Positions 13,228 through 23,822 of a DNA stretch of 64,000 nt are shown piece after piece. The stretch comes from Plasmodium brasilianum (lineage: Eukaryota; Apicomplexa; Aconoidasida; Haemosporida; Plasmodiidae), in contig NC_090123.1 of NCBI RefSeq assembly GCF_023973825.1, positions 1,471,501 to 1,535,500 of the forward strand. The letters run 5' to 3'. Numbering within the stretch: the stretch's first letter is position 1; every line of letters starts with the position of its first letter. The position numbers were made by a program, and so were the translations under genes. The notes under the pieces were generated by a model that made no database searches, was not told the origin of the DNA, and worked only from the letters and a program-made list of their open reading frames with translations.

Positions 13228-14655
13228 TTTGTTGTAAAAGAAGTTCTTTACTTCTTACAGTATAAATATGTAAATAAATAAATATATATATATGGCTCCA
13301 AAACGGCTTAGCATTAATTTTGGGAAAATTTGTGTGCAATATTTTAAATAAAAATATGAAAAAAAAATAAAAAATAAAATAAAAAAAAAAACAAAAAATA
13401 AAATAAAAAAAATAATGAAAAAAATAATGAAAAAAATAATGAAAAAAATAATAAAATTAAATAAAATAAAAAATAGAAAAATAAAAAAGTAAGGACGTGC
13501 TGACCTTTTGCAATATATGGAGATCAATACAAGAACAACATATGGGACAGTAAGATTATTTTCTAAATATTGTGCAACCAGACGATTTTATTTTTATAAA
13601 ATGAAACTTGAATTAAATATAATAATACAGATCTAGCAAGAGTTTTACTGTACCTGCCCACGAATTACAGGTAGAATGACTTAAAATGTCATTTGATAAA
13701 AAAGTAAAAAAAAAAAAAAGTAAAAAAAAAAAAAAAGAAAAAAAAAATAAAATAAAATACAATACAATAAAATAAAATACAATACAATAAAATAAAATAT
13801 AAAAACAGAAAAATTATGAAGTATAAACATGTGCATACACATAAGCTTTTTCACGTCATTTCGCACAAAAATGTCTCATTTTATTTTATTATATATATAT
13901 ATGTGTTTATATATGTATGTACATGTATACATATAATGACTAGTACCCACGTGGCTTTGGAGTATAAAGTAATATTTTTTTGAACCTATTTTCGTAAAAA
14001 CTGCTTATCATTTTCAGGGTGCAGTACTATTTTACAAAAGATTGTTAACATGATACTTTTATTTAAGTTAGGAGAGATGTAATAAAATGGACATGTTAAA
14101 ATGTAAATGTGCGTACTTGTAATACCCGTAAGCTAGGGGCTTTTTGTGTGTACCACTTTACGTTTTTATTGTTATTGGTTAAGTTGCATGTATAAAACTT
14201 TTTTCTTATTTCTGCTGTTCACTTGGAAGAAGCACCTTTCCCAGCACCAATAGTCTTCCCAGCACTACCTAATTTTCATCAACATTATATAATGAGTGGA
14301 CATTAATACTGCATATATTAGTACGATGGAAAGGTGAACAGAGGGGGGGATATTTATTATCTTTCAAATGTATTATGCGTTTGTCCTGTCAAGATGGCAT
14401 AAAAATGCGTACATTTGTGTGTATGTGTTGGATGTACATTTGTGTATGCCTTTTAATGTAGACCATATATAAAGGAGGACCTAGTATAAAATATTACTCA
14501 TTTATTTTTATGATGTTTGCGTTTGATGGTAATTTACACAAGAGACGCTTACGTAGAATAACGATGAACCATTTGAAAATAATTATTCATGGCCTTACAG
14601 CGTCCTACTGTATTGTATTATGTTATATTTATTTAATTATTTGGTAAATTAGTTA

Positions 14656-14912
14656 ACCGGTTAACATGTTAATTGGTTAATTGGTTAATTGGTTAATTGG
14701 TTAATTGGTTAATTGGTTAATTGGTTAATTGGTTAATTGGTTAATTGATTAATTGGTTAATTGATTAATTGGTTAATTGGTTAATTGGTTAATTGGTTAA
14801 ATGGTTAAATGGTTAATTGGTTAATTGGTTAATTGATTAATTGGTTAATTGATTAATTGGTTAATTGGTTAATTGGTTAAATGGTTAATTGGTTAAATGG
14901 TTAATGAGTTAA
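14656..14912. repeat. 8-bp minisatellite TTGGTTAA
   Basis: About 30 tandem copies of an 8-bp unit (GGTTAATT), with single-base variants GATTAATT and GGTTAAAT scattered in runs. The unit length does not divide by three and all frames contain stops, so the array is non-coding. Confidence 0.95.
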
Positions 14913-15275
14913 TATATTTTTTTTTCTTCCCGGTGTAGCGCACTTTGTAATGCAAGTTACTTTTGCACCTTAATAGTGAGATATATGTAGCTCTAATTTT
15001 TACGTGCACTTTCTCGTTTTTACAAGAGTTTTGTTCTATCAGAGGTCCTACACATATAAGCTCATTTGAACACTAGAATAATCAATTATCATTTTATAAT
15101 TTTTTATCTATCATTTTATTAGTGTAATTGTACATTCCTATATTGTTAAGAATAGTTGTGCTTATTTTACTTCATTTCGTTGTATTATTATTCTTCTCTA
15201 CTATCACAAAATGGCCAAGGATACGTAATTAACGATCATTTATATTTTCTTTTTCTCTAATCCCTTAACTCTTTT

Positions 15276-15470
15276 TTTCATATCTCTTTATTTATTATCT
15301 CTTAATTTATTATCTCTTTATTTATTATCTCTTAATTTATTATCTCTTTATTTATTATCTCTTAATTTATTATCTCTTTTTTTCATATCTCTTTATTTAT
15401 TATCTCTTTATTTATTATCTCTTAATTTATTATCTCTTTTTTTCATATCTCTTTATTTATTATCTCTTTT
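15276..15470. repeat. 15-bp minisatellite TTTATTATCTCTTAA
   Basis: About 13 units of 15 bp alternate between TTTATTATCTCTTAA and TTTATTATCTCTTTA, with a third type containing TTTTTTCATATCTC inserted about every fourth unit. This gives a higher-order pattern. Confidence 0.9.
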
Positions 15471-15519
15471 TTCTAAATTTTATTAACACCTCAATTGGGA
15501 AAAATTAAAACAAAAAATT

Positions 15520-15893
15520 TCAATCGACTGGAACATTCGTATATATATATATATACTGTTCATACGTACATAATGAAGAGGAAAAGAATTTTAATTTTCC
15601 TCGTTTAAAAAAATAAAGTGCTTTCACGAGGTATTTACTGCGTACATAAAAAATAAAAAAAAGAAAAAAAAGAAAAAAAAGAAAAAAAAGAAAAAAAAAA
15701 ATAAACAACCGAGTTCTTCCTTTTCTGAAAGAGATTTAAGAAATTTCCCTTTTTTCCCGTTTTTTTTTTTTTTATTTTTTTTTCTTGCGACTATTTTAAA
15801 TTCATGTGTATTATTAATACATATTTCTTCGTTGTGCATATTTTTAAGTATACTTAAATTTCGGCATTTTACAGACTCCAAAAAAAAGTTCAT
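15520..15893 (-). CDS. Possible small spliced gene (candidate only)
   Basis: On the minus strand, an ATG at 15891-15893 opens a frame of about 60 residues that reads like protein (NMHNEEICINNTHEF, then a Lys-rich stretch, then FLKSLSEKEEL). It runs into a pyrimidine tract that looks like an intron 3' end (tract plus ACGCAG at about 15640). After that AG another protein-like stretch follows (KYLVKALYFFKRGKLKFF) and ends at 15520. The available donors are phase 1 while the second block needs phase 2, so no clean join exists as written. A missing base in one of the A runs could explain this. The basic linker followed by a Lys-rich helix faintly recalls the middle of IF-3, but this is too weak to name. 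Confidence 0.3.
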
Positions 15894-16058
15894 ATTCAGC
15901 TGCCATTTATTTTAAATTATGATACTTATGTTCATACTTTTATACGATAGCTCTTTCACTTGAATGATAAGAAATGCATAAAAATGAAGAAAAATGTTTA
16001 TGGAACACTGATGGTTTCTCAGTAAGGCATGCATAACAATATATAAAAATATATATCT

Positions 16059-16089
<31 letters not shown>

Positions 16090-16662
16090 TATATATATAT
16101 GTACAATCGCGCGTAAAGGAAGAAATAGTAAGAAATTTATTTATTAAAAAATGAATCCTCACTGCATATGCTCACAATAGTATATTGCAAAAGACGATTG
16201 ATTAGCTCGAACAGTTTTTTCCCCCTTAATTTTATCACGCTACCTATATTTGGGTGAAAACAAAAAAAAATATATACACGCGGCAAAAAAATAAAAAAGC
16301 TACAAAACGAAATAACTCAGAACGGAAAAGCGAAAAAACAAAATAGCGGAAAACGAAAGGAAAATTCTTTTTTTTTTTTAAGAATATATATCTAAATTTA
16401 ACAGCACTGGGAACAGCAGTTGTATGCTTGGTGAATAACTGAATAAGCGGTATACTTGGTACTTCAAGCTAGAGGGAAAAAGCAAACCGAACGCAGGAGC
16501 ATGATTACGTGCGCACAAGGCGTAGGAACGCATATATGTTGGTATGTTAAACATAGTTGAAAGAGCATCAAGATTGGAGTATAACTCATCGGAAGGCAGC
16601 TACGTAGTATATTATAATCTTGCTTGGGCGAATAAGGAACTAATTCGGGATTAGAAGAAAGG

Positions 16663-17838
16663 ATGACAACGGCGGTCGAGGAAATTAATAGTTTGTTGAA
16701 TGAAAACGAGGATACACTAGTTAGTGAGTTACAAGGAAAGTATGACTTTATAAATTTTAACGAAATAAAGAATTACAAAGAGAAAAAATTTCATCATGAA
16801 TTAACATTAGAAATACAGAAATTTGTTAATAATAAAAATGTACATGTTAAGGATAAATTTCGTTTATTTTTTACATATTTATCTCCACTAATAAGTAAGT
16901 TGAAGAAGACTATATATGCAGAGTTGTTATACATGGTAACGGTTCAAATGGATACGACTTGGACAATAAACTATATAAAAGAAACAGAAAAAAATTTAGA
17001 AAATGATAAGGATGCTATTATAATATATAGGTGTATATTAATACTGAAATATATAGATGTAGGGGACTTTAAAAATTGTGAAGATGAAATAGAAAATACA
17101 AAAAATATGTTACAAGGGGTTATAGGACTAAATGTAGTAGCACATAAATTTTATAATTTTGCTTTAATGAATTATTATAAAATTTTAAATAAATCAGATC
17201 TGTATGTTAAGTATGCACTTTTATATTTAGCATATACACCATTAAACAATTTAGATGAAACGGAAATATTAGATATAGGTATATATATATGCATGCATTC
17301 AATAATTAGTGAGGATGTATACAATATAGGGGAAATTATACAATTACCACTTATAAATGTGTGCATAAAAAATAATGAACAAACGAATTGGCTCTATCAG
17401 CTAATATACATATATAATGAAGGTAATATTGATTCCTTTAATCAACTAGTACATAAATATGAAGCAAATATAAAAAATTCATTATTGAAAGAATATGAAA
17501 AAAGTATGTTCAAAAAAATTAGACTTCTAGCATTAATGGATCTGGCTTTTAAAAAAAAGAAACAAAGATCAGATATATCCTTTGTAGAGATTGCTGAACA
17601 TTGTAAAATTGATATAAAAGAAGTTGAGAAAATGTTAATTACAGCTAAAAGTAAAAATATATTAACATGTATAATTGATGAAATTGAACAATCTGTTAAA
17701 ATAACGTGGGTAAAACCTAGAGTTCTTAATGATGAAAAAATTTTTTTTATGAAAGAGAGCATAGATAAGTGGATTAGTCATTCTAAGAGCCTCCTTACCT
17801 ATATAGAGGACCTATCTGTAGAGTTGCTCATATCGTAG
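16663..17838 (+). CDS. RPN9: 26S proteasome lid subunit RPN9 (PSMD13)
   Basis: Non-ATPase subunit of the proteasome regulatory particle lid; it helps hold the lid together through its PCI domain. The single exon encodes 391 residues, the usual size of RPN9/PSMD13. The first ~270 residues are helical repeat-like (blocks HHELTLEIQKFV and KFYNFALMNYYKIL). Residues ~290-365 form the PCI winged helix, with the strongly family-like segment SFVEIAEHCKIDIKEVEKML followed by VKITWVKPRVL. A C-terminal helix follows. Unlike most neighbours it has no Asn-rich insertions. The start is the first ATG after in-frame stops, preceded by a relatively GC-rich leader. It points away from the gene on its left and towards the minus-strand Kae1 gene, from which it is separated by a minisatellite. 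Confidence 0.93.
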   Translation: MTTAVEEINSLLNENEDTLVSELQGKYDFINFNEIKNYKEKKFHHELTLEIQKFVNNKNVHVKDKFRLFFTYLSPLISKLKKTIYAELLYMVTVQMDTTWTINYIKETEKNLENDKDAIIIYRCILILKYIDVGDFKNCEDEIENTKNMLQGVIGLNVVAHKFYNFALMNYYKILNKSDLYVKYALLYLAYTPLNNLDETEILDIGIYICMHSIISEDVYNIGEIIQLPLINVCIKNNEQTNWLYQLIYIYNEGNIDSFNQLVHKYEANIKNSLLKEYEKSMFKKIRLLALMDLAFKKKKQRSDISFVEIAEHCKIDIKEVEKMLITAKSKNILTCIIDEIEQSVKITWVKPRVLNDEKIFFMKESIDKWISHSKSLLTYIEDLSVELLIS

Positions 17839-17900
17839 CTAGGTAGCGGCCCACCTTGTCACCAGCAAAGAAAATGTTGGAAAGGGAATACAGAAATGGA

Positions 17901-18163
17901 GAAGTAAAACGAAGCTGTAAAACGAAGATGTAAAACGAAGATGTAAAACGAAGCTGTAAAACGAAGATGTAAAACGAAGCTGTAAAACGAAGATGTAAAA
18001 CGAAGCTGTAAAACGAAGCTGTAAAACGAAGCTGTAAAACGAAGATGTAAAACGAAGATGTAAAACGAAGCTGTAAAACGAAGATGTAAAACGAAGCTGT
18101 AAAACGAAGCTGTAAAACGAAGCTGTAAAACGAAGATGTAAAACGAAGATGTAAAACGAAGAA
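17901..18163. repeat. 13-bp minisatellite with two unit variants
   Basis: It begins 63 bases after the RPN9 stop. There are 19 full units of 13 bp, either CTGTAAAACGAAG (C) or ATGTAAAACGAAG (A). The order is CAACACACCCAACACCCAA, so a larger block AACAC(AC)CC is itself repeated. Open minus-strand frames through it are periodic artefacts. Confidence 0.95.
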
Positions 18164-18355
18164 ATAAAGCTGCCTACGCAAAATGGAAAAATGATTGAAA
18201 TATGGAAAATATTGAAAATAGGCATATTAAATGAAGTTAAAATTATGCTTCTTTATTTTTCCCGTAGTGTCGTCCGTTTTTTGCACACATGTAAACACAT
18301 CTACATCTACATCTACATCTACATGTGCATGTGTGTGTGCTCATTTTAATGTAAC

Positions 18356-18386
<31 letters not shown>

Positions 18387-18825
18387 GTCAACTCTTTTCA
18401 TGCAATTTTTCCTTTTAATGCATTTTCATGAGGAGTCGTTGTGTGCTTAGCGCGCATATATGCATATTACGTGTACATATATGTGTACATGTATGCATAT
18501 ATGTATATATATGTACATGTGTACCTTTGCGCACCTTTCTCTTTTTATAACTCTTACCAACTGGTTAACCTTTTTAAAAGTTCCAAAGAAGTGAAGCTGA
18601 TCTATCCACATGCTTTTTCAAAAAAATTAAAATCCACATATGTGTAGGGGCAAATAAGATTCATTACTCCGTTTTAACTGTTCACAAGGGGAATAATCCG
18701 TGGGTGCATTAAAAAAAGAAAAAAAGGCGTAAAAATTGTCAAAATGGTTGAAATGGTCAAAAAACAGATCAATATATCACCTCCAAATTATCTGACGTGC
18801 AGGTCCCCTCTCCCACGAGTTGATG

Positions 18826-20621
18826 CTATCTCCACGTTACTAAAACGTCGTCCGTTCTATACCTTTGATGAATACTTATATTTTCAAAATTGTAGACAGT
18901 TTTATCTTTCGCGTGTAAATATTCTAGATAACCCGTATATGCAATCATAGCCCCATTGTCAACACAATAGCTATGATCCATAAATCCAATTTTAATATTT
19001 TTCTGTTTTGCCATTTTTTTCATCATATTTTGGAGAAACAAATTACATCCAACTCCTCCGACAATTATAACCTCTTTACTATTGGTGAACGAAATAGCTC
19101 GTTCAGTAATTTCAATGAGCATGCTAAATATATGATGTTGTAAACTGTAGCATATTTGAATTTTTCTTTTTTCCTCATCAGTTAAATTTATTACTTCTTT
19201 TTCCGCTTCTTTTAAATCTTTTTCGTAGAAATCGCTATCAGTCTCTATAGAACAGTCATCCGTTACGTACGTATCACCATCATCGTTACCTCCATAATTT
19301 TTTTTATTTTTGCTTTTATATATAATGTTATCTTCATAATACGAGTTTCCTTTCATTCCAGAATGGAGGCTTGAATTATAATGCAAGCATTTATGGGCAT
19401 CCTCTGAGAGGTCATTCGCTCCTCTACCCTTTTCTATATTTCCTCGTTTATCAGATTCTTTACATTCGTGTAATTCAGTTACATTTTTCATATCCTCCGA
19501 TTGATGCTCATCGCTGGTTTGTGTGTCTTCTCCACCTAATGCATTATTCTCGCTTTTGGCCTTCTTCTTAACATTTTGGTTTAATTTATCTGTTCCCCCT
19601 GCTCTATTTTTCATCCCGCCTCTTTCCTTTTTGTGGGCCTTTTTATTAGTGATATATTTTGCAAAGTACTTACTAATATAAAAGTCATATCCACTAAAGG
19701 ATATGTCCATACCTTTTATCGTATAAGGAAAGAATAGCAGTTCAGTGAAATCACACGTATCATCATAATTTTTTTTTTTTTTTTTTTTTTTTTTCTGAGC
19801 TCATTTGGTACATTCGACTGATTATTTTGCACATGTTGAACATCCGTAAGAATGCTTATGTCATCGTCCCATTTGCTATCTCCCGTGTTTTCCTTACCTG
19901 AATGAGAAGCAAATTCATCATGACTATGGTCATTATGTTTTGTATGATACCCGTTTATCTCTTTTGCATTATTATTAATCGTTTGCTTTTTCTTAATGTT
20001 AAGTAAATATTTTTGTCTAGCTAAAAGTTCAACATTATAACCAGGTGAAGGTGAGTTGGATATTTTAAGAATTCTAGCTGACCTGTCAATAACATTTCCT
20101 ATGGCAATATCTAAAGTCTCACCAATAATTTCATATCTTTTTTTATGATTATTATAATATATTATTTGTGTATTCCCACCACTTACATAAAGAATAATAG
20201 GATGGTATAGCTTCGTTATATATATACCCATTTCAATATGAGCAATACAATGATTTACCCCTATTACTGGTATATTAAAAAGTAGGGAAAAAATTTTACA
20301 TATATTGTAAGCTATATATAGTGCTGATCCTATACCTGGTCCTCTTGTATAACATATTAATGATATATCCCTTATATTTATACTTAATTTATTTAAACAA
20401 TTTTTTATCATATCTATTATATAGTATTTGTGATGTGCATTAATTTCTCTAGGTATAAATCCACATCCTATCTCAGATATATATGTTCTTCTCATATTTA
20501 CTAAAATTTTGTTTTCTTCATTTATTATGCTTACACCTAATTTATTGGCACTTCCTTCTATTCCTAACACATACTGTTTGCATCTCTTCTGCTGTACTCC
20601 TTTTTCTTTCTCTATCGCCAT
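18826..20621 (-). CDS. KAE1: KEOPS tRNA N6-adenosine threonylcarbamoyltransferase Kae1, frame broken at poly-A
   Basis: Catalytic subunit of the cytosolic KEOPS complex, which makes t6A37 in ANN-decoding tRNAs. The start is the ATG at 20619-20621. Visible signatures: ASKHA-fold start VLGIEGSANKLG; metal-binding HxxxH at H124/H128 (VNHCIAHIEMG); phosphate loop VSGGNTQ; GETLDIAIGN; and in the second half KGMDISFSG, IIVGGVGCN, CVDNGAMIAYTG and the eukaryotic ending QRYRTDDVLVTWR. The ending marks the cytosolic Kae1 type rather than the organellar Qri7 type. The reading frame is interrupted: at a 26-base A run (plus-strand T run 19769-19794) the first frame goes off into IMMIRV and stops at 19716. 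The conserved continuation (FFPYTIKGMDISFSG) lies in another frame. One extra A restores about 598 residues. A ~90-residue Asn/His/Asp-rich insertion before the run and another ~150-residue one after KAHKKE make it much longer than the ~335-residue family norm. Confidence 0.92.
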
Positions 20622-21310
20622 GTTAAAACATCTAATTATGGGAAAAGATCCGAGTAAGGACCAGGAGAGACTTGGAAGGCAAAGAGTAAAAATCGAAAAG
20701 CCAAAATGATATATCCTTATTGGGCTCTCTTTTATATAAAAGGAAAGTAAACCTGGACTCTTTCACCACGTAATGACCGCAAGAAAGTAACCCAATGGTT
20801 AGAGCATTCCTGTACACACACGAATGAACATACTTTACTCATAAATGCACAAAAATATACCTATACATACATGTATATATATGTGTGCGTGTATTTTTAC
20901 GTTGAGCTAGCTACATCTAAAAAAAAAGTAATACCAAGCTGAAGATAGCACAACGGGAAGTTATTTTGTTTACTTCCTCATTTGAGCAAATAAAAAAAAA
21001 AAAAAAAAAAAAATTACAACTCGTGTATTATCGATATGCAATTATATTGTTATTTGCCCCTTTCGAGAGGAGAAGTTACCCGGAAAAGTTCATATAGGCA
21101 GAAATATAACAAACAAAAAGAGGAAAAAGAACGGAGAAAAAAGCTGAAAAACGACATAAAAATGACGGGAAAAACGTACTTCGTTGTTTCTTCCCTTTTT
21201 GATTAAAAAAAAAAAAAAAAAAAATATATATATATGTTGGTTCAATAGATTTGTATTTTACTTATGATCTACTAATAGATGTAGTGAATACTGTTTTTCT
21301 TTAAACAAAT
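20622..21310. promoter_or_regulatory. Divergent intergenic/promoter region
   Basis: Lies between the start of Kae1 (minus) and the small plus-strand gene at 21311, so it must hold both upstream regions. It contains long A runs (20992-21013, 21206-21223) and no convincing ORF. A tRNA D-arm-like string at 20794-20812 was considered and rejected. Confidence 0.5.
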
Positions 21311-21565
21311 ATGCTCAGAATGAGAGCCTCTGCCGGTATTCCTATAAAGGGACTCTCATCACTGCACATAAATTCCTTTCGAGGAAACATCATCTCTAAA
21401 GAAGAGGCCATAAGTAATTACGTTATATATAAGCAAGTGTATGTATATATATATATATATATGTATATGCATATGCAGTTTTTATCTCCCTTAAGATTCA
21501 TATATTCGCAATATGAGCAATACGAATTAAAAGAAAAAAAAAAAGAAAAACGTGAAATAAGATGA
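21311..21565 (+). CDS. Small protein of unknown function
   Basis: A true ATG start opens a stretch of about 42 residues with balanced composition (MLRMRASAGIPIKGLSSLHI, then ISKEEAISNYVIYK) and unusually high GC for this genome, followed by a (TA)n segment. A second coding-like block (FLSPLRFIYSQYEQYEL, then a Lys/Glu tail) ends at 21565. The frame is continuous, but the middle looks like a short intron: GT at 21437 to AG at 21478, 42 bases, a multiple of three. Both spliced (70 aa) and unspliced (84 aa) products are therefore possible. The Arg-containing, acid-free N-terminus would suit a mitochondrial protein; this is only an inference. It lies 357 bases upstream of the methyltransferase start on the same strand and ends in its own stop, so it is not that gene's first exon as written. 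Confidence 0.55.
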   Translation: MLRMRASAGIPIKGLSSLHINSFRGNIISKEEAISNYVIYKQVYVYIYIYMYMHMQFLSPLRFIYSQYEQYELKEKKKEKREIR

Positions 21566-21704
21566 TGCTCGTTAATGTATATTTGTGACAATTTTAATAG
21601 GCATGATGCAAAATCAACAAAGGATAGCTAATTAGTGGAGGGGGGAAAAATATTGCCTGTTCATATTTTTTTTGTAATTTCAGTTAAAATTTTTCTTTAT
21701 CACA

Positions 21705-21795
21705 TTCTTGTCATTTTGTTGTCATTTTGTTGTCATTTTTTTGTCATTTTGTTGTCATTTTTTTGTCATTTTGTTGTCATTTTTTTCTTCTTTTT
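21705..21795. repeat. T-rich minisatellite (TTGTCATTT units)
   Basis: Tandem TTTTGTTGTCATTT / TTTTTTTGTCATTT units directly upstream of the methyltransferase. The frame through it lacks an ATG and is hydrophobic only because of the T-richness, so I treat it as untranslated. Confidence 0.8.
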
Positions 21796-21922
21796 TTTCT
21801 CCAATTTTTCTCCTTTTTTTCTCCTTTTTTTTTCCTATTTATTTGTCATTTTTTTGCAATGTAGTTGGAGATATAAAACCCATTTTGCATTTTTAAGCAG
21901 CAGAGTAGTACTTGACAACGAA

Positions 21923-22645
21923 ATGGACATAGCTGACTGTGAAGGTGTTGAAGCAAATACCGTTGCAGTAAATGCGGGAAATGACAAAATAAAAATGTAC
22001 GTGGTTATTTACAATATAGGTAAAAAGAAAAATGTTGGAAGCATTATAAGAAGCTGTGTTGCTTTTAATGTTAATAAAATATTTTTGGTTGGTCGAAGAA
22101 AAAATGAAATTAATTTTTTTGGAAACATGGGGACGTACAAATATATAAGAATTGAACATTTTAATAGTATGACAGAATTAAAAAATTATTTAAATGATAA
22201 TAATATATTATTATATGGTTGTGAAATAACATCTGACTCTGTTTCAGTTACTACCAAACCGTTTCTTAAAAAAGATACAGCGTTTATATTTGGAAATGAA
22301 GGCACAGGCATTGAAGACAGTATTTTGAATTTATGCGATAAAATTATATATATTCCTCAGTATGGAAATGGAACAGCTTCTTTGAACGTATCCGTTTCAT
22401 GTTCAATAATTTTACATAATTTTGCTGTTTGGGCAAATTACAAAGAATTGAAAGTAAAAGATAAAAAATTTATTTTTGAAAAATGTAAAAGTAAACTAGA
22501 TAGGTATTTACATCCTTCAGACCATTTACTAAAAGAAATAAATGATAAAAGAAGCACCCGAGCTGAGAAGAAAAAGAAAAACAACAACAACAATACAAAT
22601 AATTTTTATTTGAATGACTTTACCGGACTGAGCACTTTATTGTGA
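21923..22645 (+). CDS. SpoU/TrmH-family RNA 2'-O-methyltransferase
   Basis: SPOUT-fold methyltransferase that would methylate a ribose 2'-OH of tRNA or rRNA with S-adenosylmethionine. I start at the ATG 21923 (240 aa) because the longer frame begins with GTG and reads through a T-rich repeat. All three SpoU motifs are visible. Motif 1 is around N37-R43 (KKKNVGSIIRSCVAFNV, with the catalytic Arg at 43). Motif 2 is residues 121-131 (FIFGNEGTGIE). Motif 3 is residues 143-157 (YIPQYGNGTASLNVS), forming the trefoil-knot cofactor pocket. The C-terminal ~50 residues are basic and end in an Asn-rich linker plus FYLNDFTGLSTLL. It lacks the extra N-terminal domain of bacterial rRNA SpoU enzymes. The substrate cannot be read from the sequence. 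Confidence 0.88.
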   Translation: MDIADCEGVEANTVAVNAGNDKIKMYVVIYNIGKKKNVGSIIRSCVAFNVNKIFLVGRRKNEINFFGNMGTYKYIRIEHFNSMTELKNYLNDNNILLYGCEITSDSVSVTTKPFLKKDTAFIFGNEGTGIEDSILNLCDKIIYIPQYGNGTASLNVSVSCSIILHNFAVWANYKELKVKDKKFIFEKCKSKLDRYLHPSDHLLKEINDKRSTRAEKKKKNNNNNTNNFYLNDFTGLSTLL

Positions 22646-23217
22646 AAGCATACTAATTTTGTATTTTATCAAAAAAAAAAAAAAAAAAATGGTGAATATT
22701 ATATGAACACGTTAATGCGTTATTTTTATTTTTGAATTTAAAGGGAGAGGGGAAAACGTCGATGTGCGATTTTGAAAAAAAATATACATTTCTCTGAACA
22801 CTAGTGTTGCGTGTATACAACCATATGCAGATGTGTTTATACAAGCATGTGGATGTGTGTGTATGTATGAACATGTGCATATATGCATATTTGCAACTTG
22901 GCAATTTTCCATCTTTTTTTTCCCTGTTTACAAGTACTGCTAATATGTCATATGTGCAGTTAAGGATAACTGTTTCAAAAGTAACGTATTTTATTTTTTA
23001 TTTCCCTTACACATATACACGTATATACCTCAAACCTTAAACAGTTATGGGTACCCATTTTAAATGTACATCCATATGTACAGTTTTATCAGTGCATTAT
23101 AAAGAAGGAAACATTTGGAAGGTATAACAAAACATTGTTTGTTCAGAGCAGCTCCCATTTTACCCTTCTTCGTTCTTTGAAACCATCTCGGGCATTTTCC
23201 ATTTCGTGTATATCACT

Positions 23218-23440
23218 TTTTTTTTATTGCCCATTTTTGTTCTTTTTTATTTCATTTTTTTCATTTTTTTCTTTTTTATCTTTTTTATCTTTTTTTTCAT
23301 TTTTTTCATTTTTTTCTTTTTTATCTTTTTTATCTTTTTTTTCATTTTTATCGTTTTTATCTTTTTTATCTTTTTTATCTTTTTTATCTTTTTTATCTTT
23401 TTTCTTTTTTATCTTTTTTTTCTTTTTTTTTTTGTGTGCT
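23218..23440. repeat. Pyrimidine-rich TTTTTTATC / TTTTTTCAT minisatellite
   Basis: Alternating 9-bp units, TTTTTTATC and TTTTTTCAT, in blocks. Both strands have open frames because the unit divides by three (KKDKKDKNEK on the minus strand), but there is no flanking coding sequence, so I regard it as non-coding. Confidence 0.85.
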
Positions 23441-23677
23441 TTTTTGTTCTCCAAATGCTCACATTTATCAAAATTTCACAGACAGCATAAACAAGCAAAT
23501 AGGTAAAAGGACGCGTGTGTGCATAATACTTGTATATTTTTATGTATGTATGCACGTATGTACACATTTACTAAACCTGGAATACGCGGAGTTGAAACAT
23601 TCGTTGCTTTTTTAAAATGCAGTTACAACTGCAAAAATTAAAATCCTAAAAAGGTTAGACGTTTGCATAATATATAC

Positions 23678-23780
23678 GTATACTGCCACATACGTGTACT
23701 GCCACATACGTGTACTGCCACATACGTATCCGGCTACATACGTATCCGGCCACATACGTATACTCCCATATACGCATACA
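23678..23780. repeat. 16-bp tandem array just upstream of EF-hand gene
   Basis: About six 15-17-bp units around CCACATACGTGTACTG, with variants GGCTACATACGTATCC. It ends about 45 bases before the EF-hand ATG, so it lies in the leader or core promoter. Each unit contains the palindrome TACGTA or CACATACGTGT. Confidence 0.75.
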
Positions 23781-23822
23781 TACATAGACACGCACACACA
23801 CACATATATATATATATATGCG

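Larger units (their letters stand above)
13228..16662. other. 3.4 kb intergenic region with two minisatellites
   Basis: Between two divergently transcribed genes. It holds A-rich tracts (13360-13460, 13700-13790), two minisatellites listed separately, and one low-confidence coding candidate at 15520-15893. The stretch 14000-14360 has more GC than its surroundings, but I found no tRNA, snRNA or reading frame in it. The last 250 bases before 16663 are relatively GC-rich and free of ORFs, as expected for an RPN9 5' untranslated region. Confidence 0.6.

Noticed and set aside
17828..18225. Overlapping minus-strand frames of 117 and 128 codons downstream of RPN9
   Set aside because: Both are period-13 translations of the 13-bp minisatellite.
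20794..20812. tRNA D-arm-like string AATGGTTAGAGCATTC near the Kae1 upstream region
   Set aside because: No acceptor stem pairing and no GGTTCGA T-loop within the next 60 bases.
21635..21922. N-terminal hydrophobic extension of the SpoU methyltransferase
   Set aside because: Begins with GTG and is entirely T-rich repeat; the ATG at 21923 gives the normal fold length.
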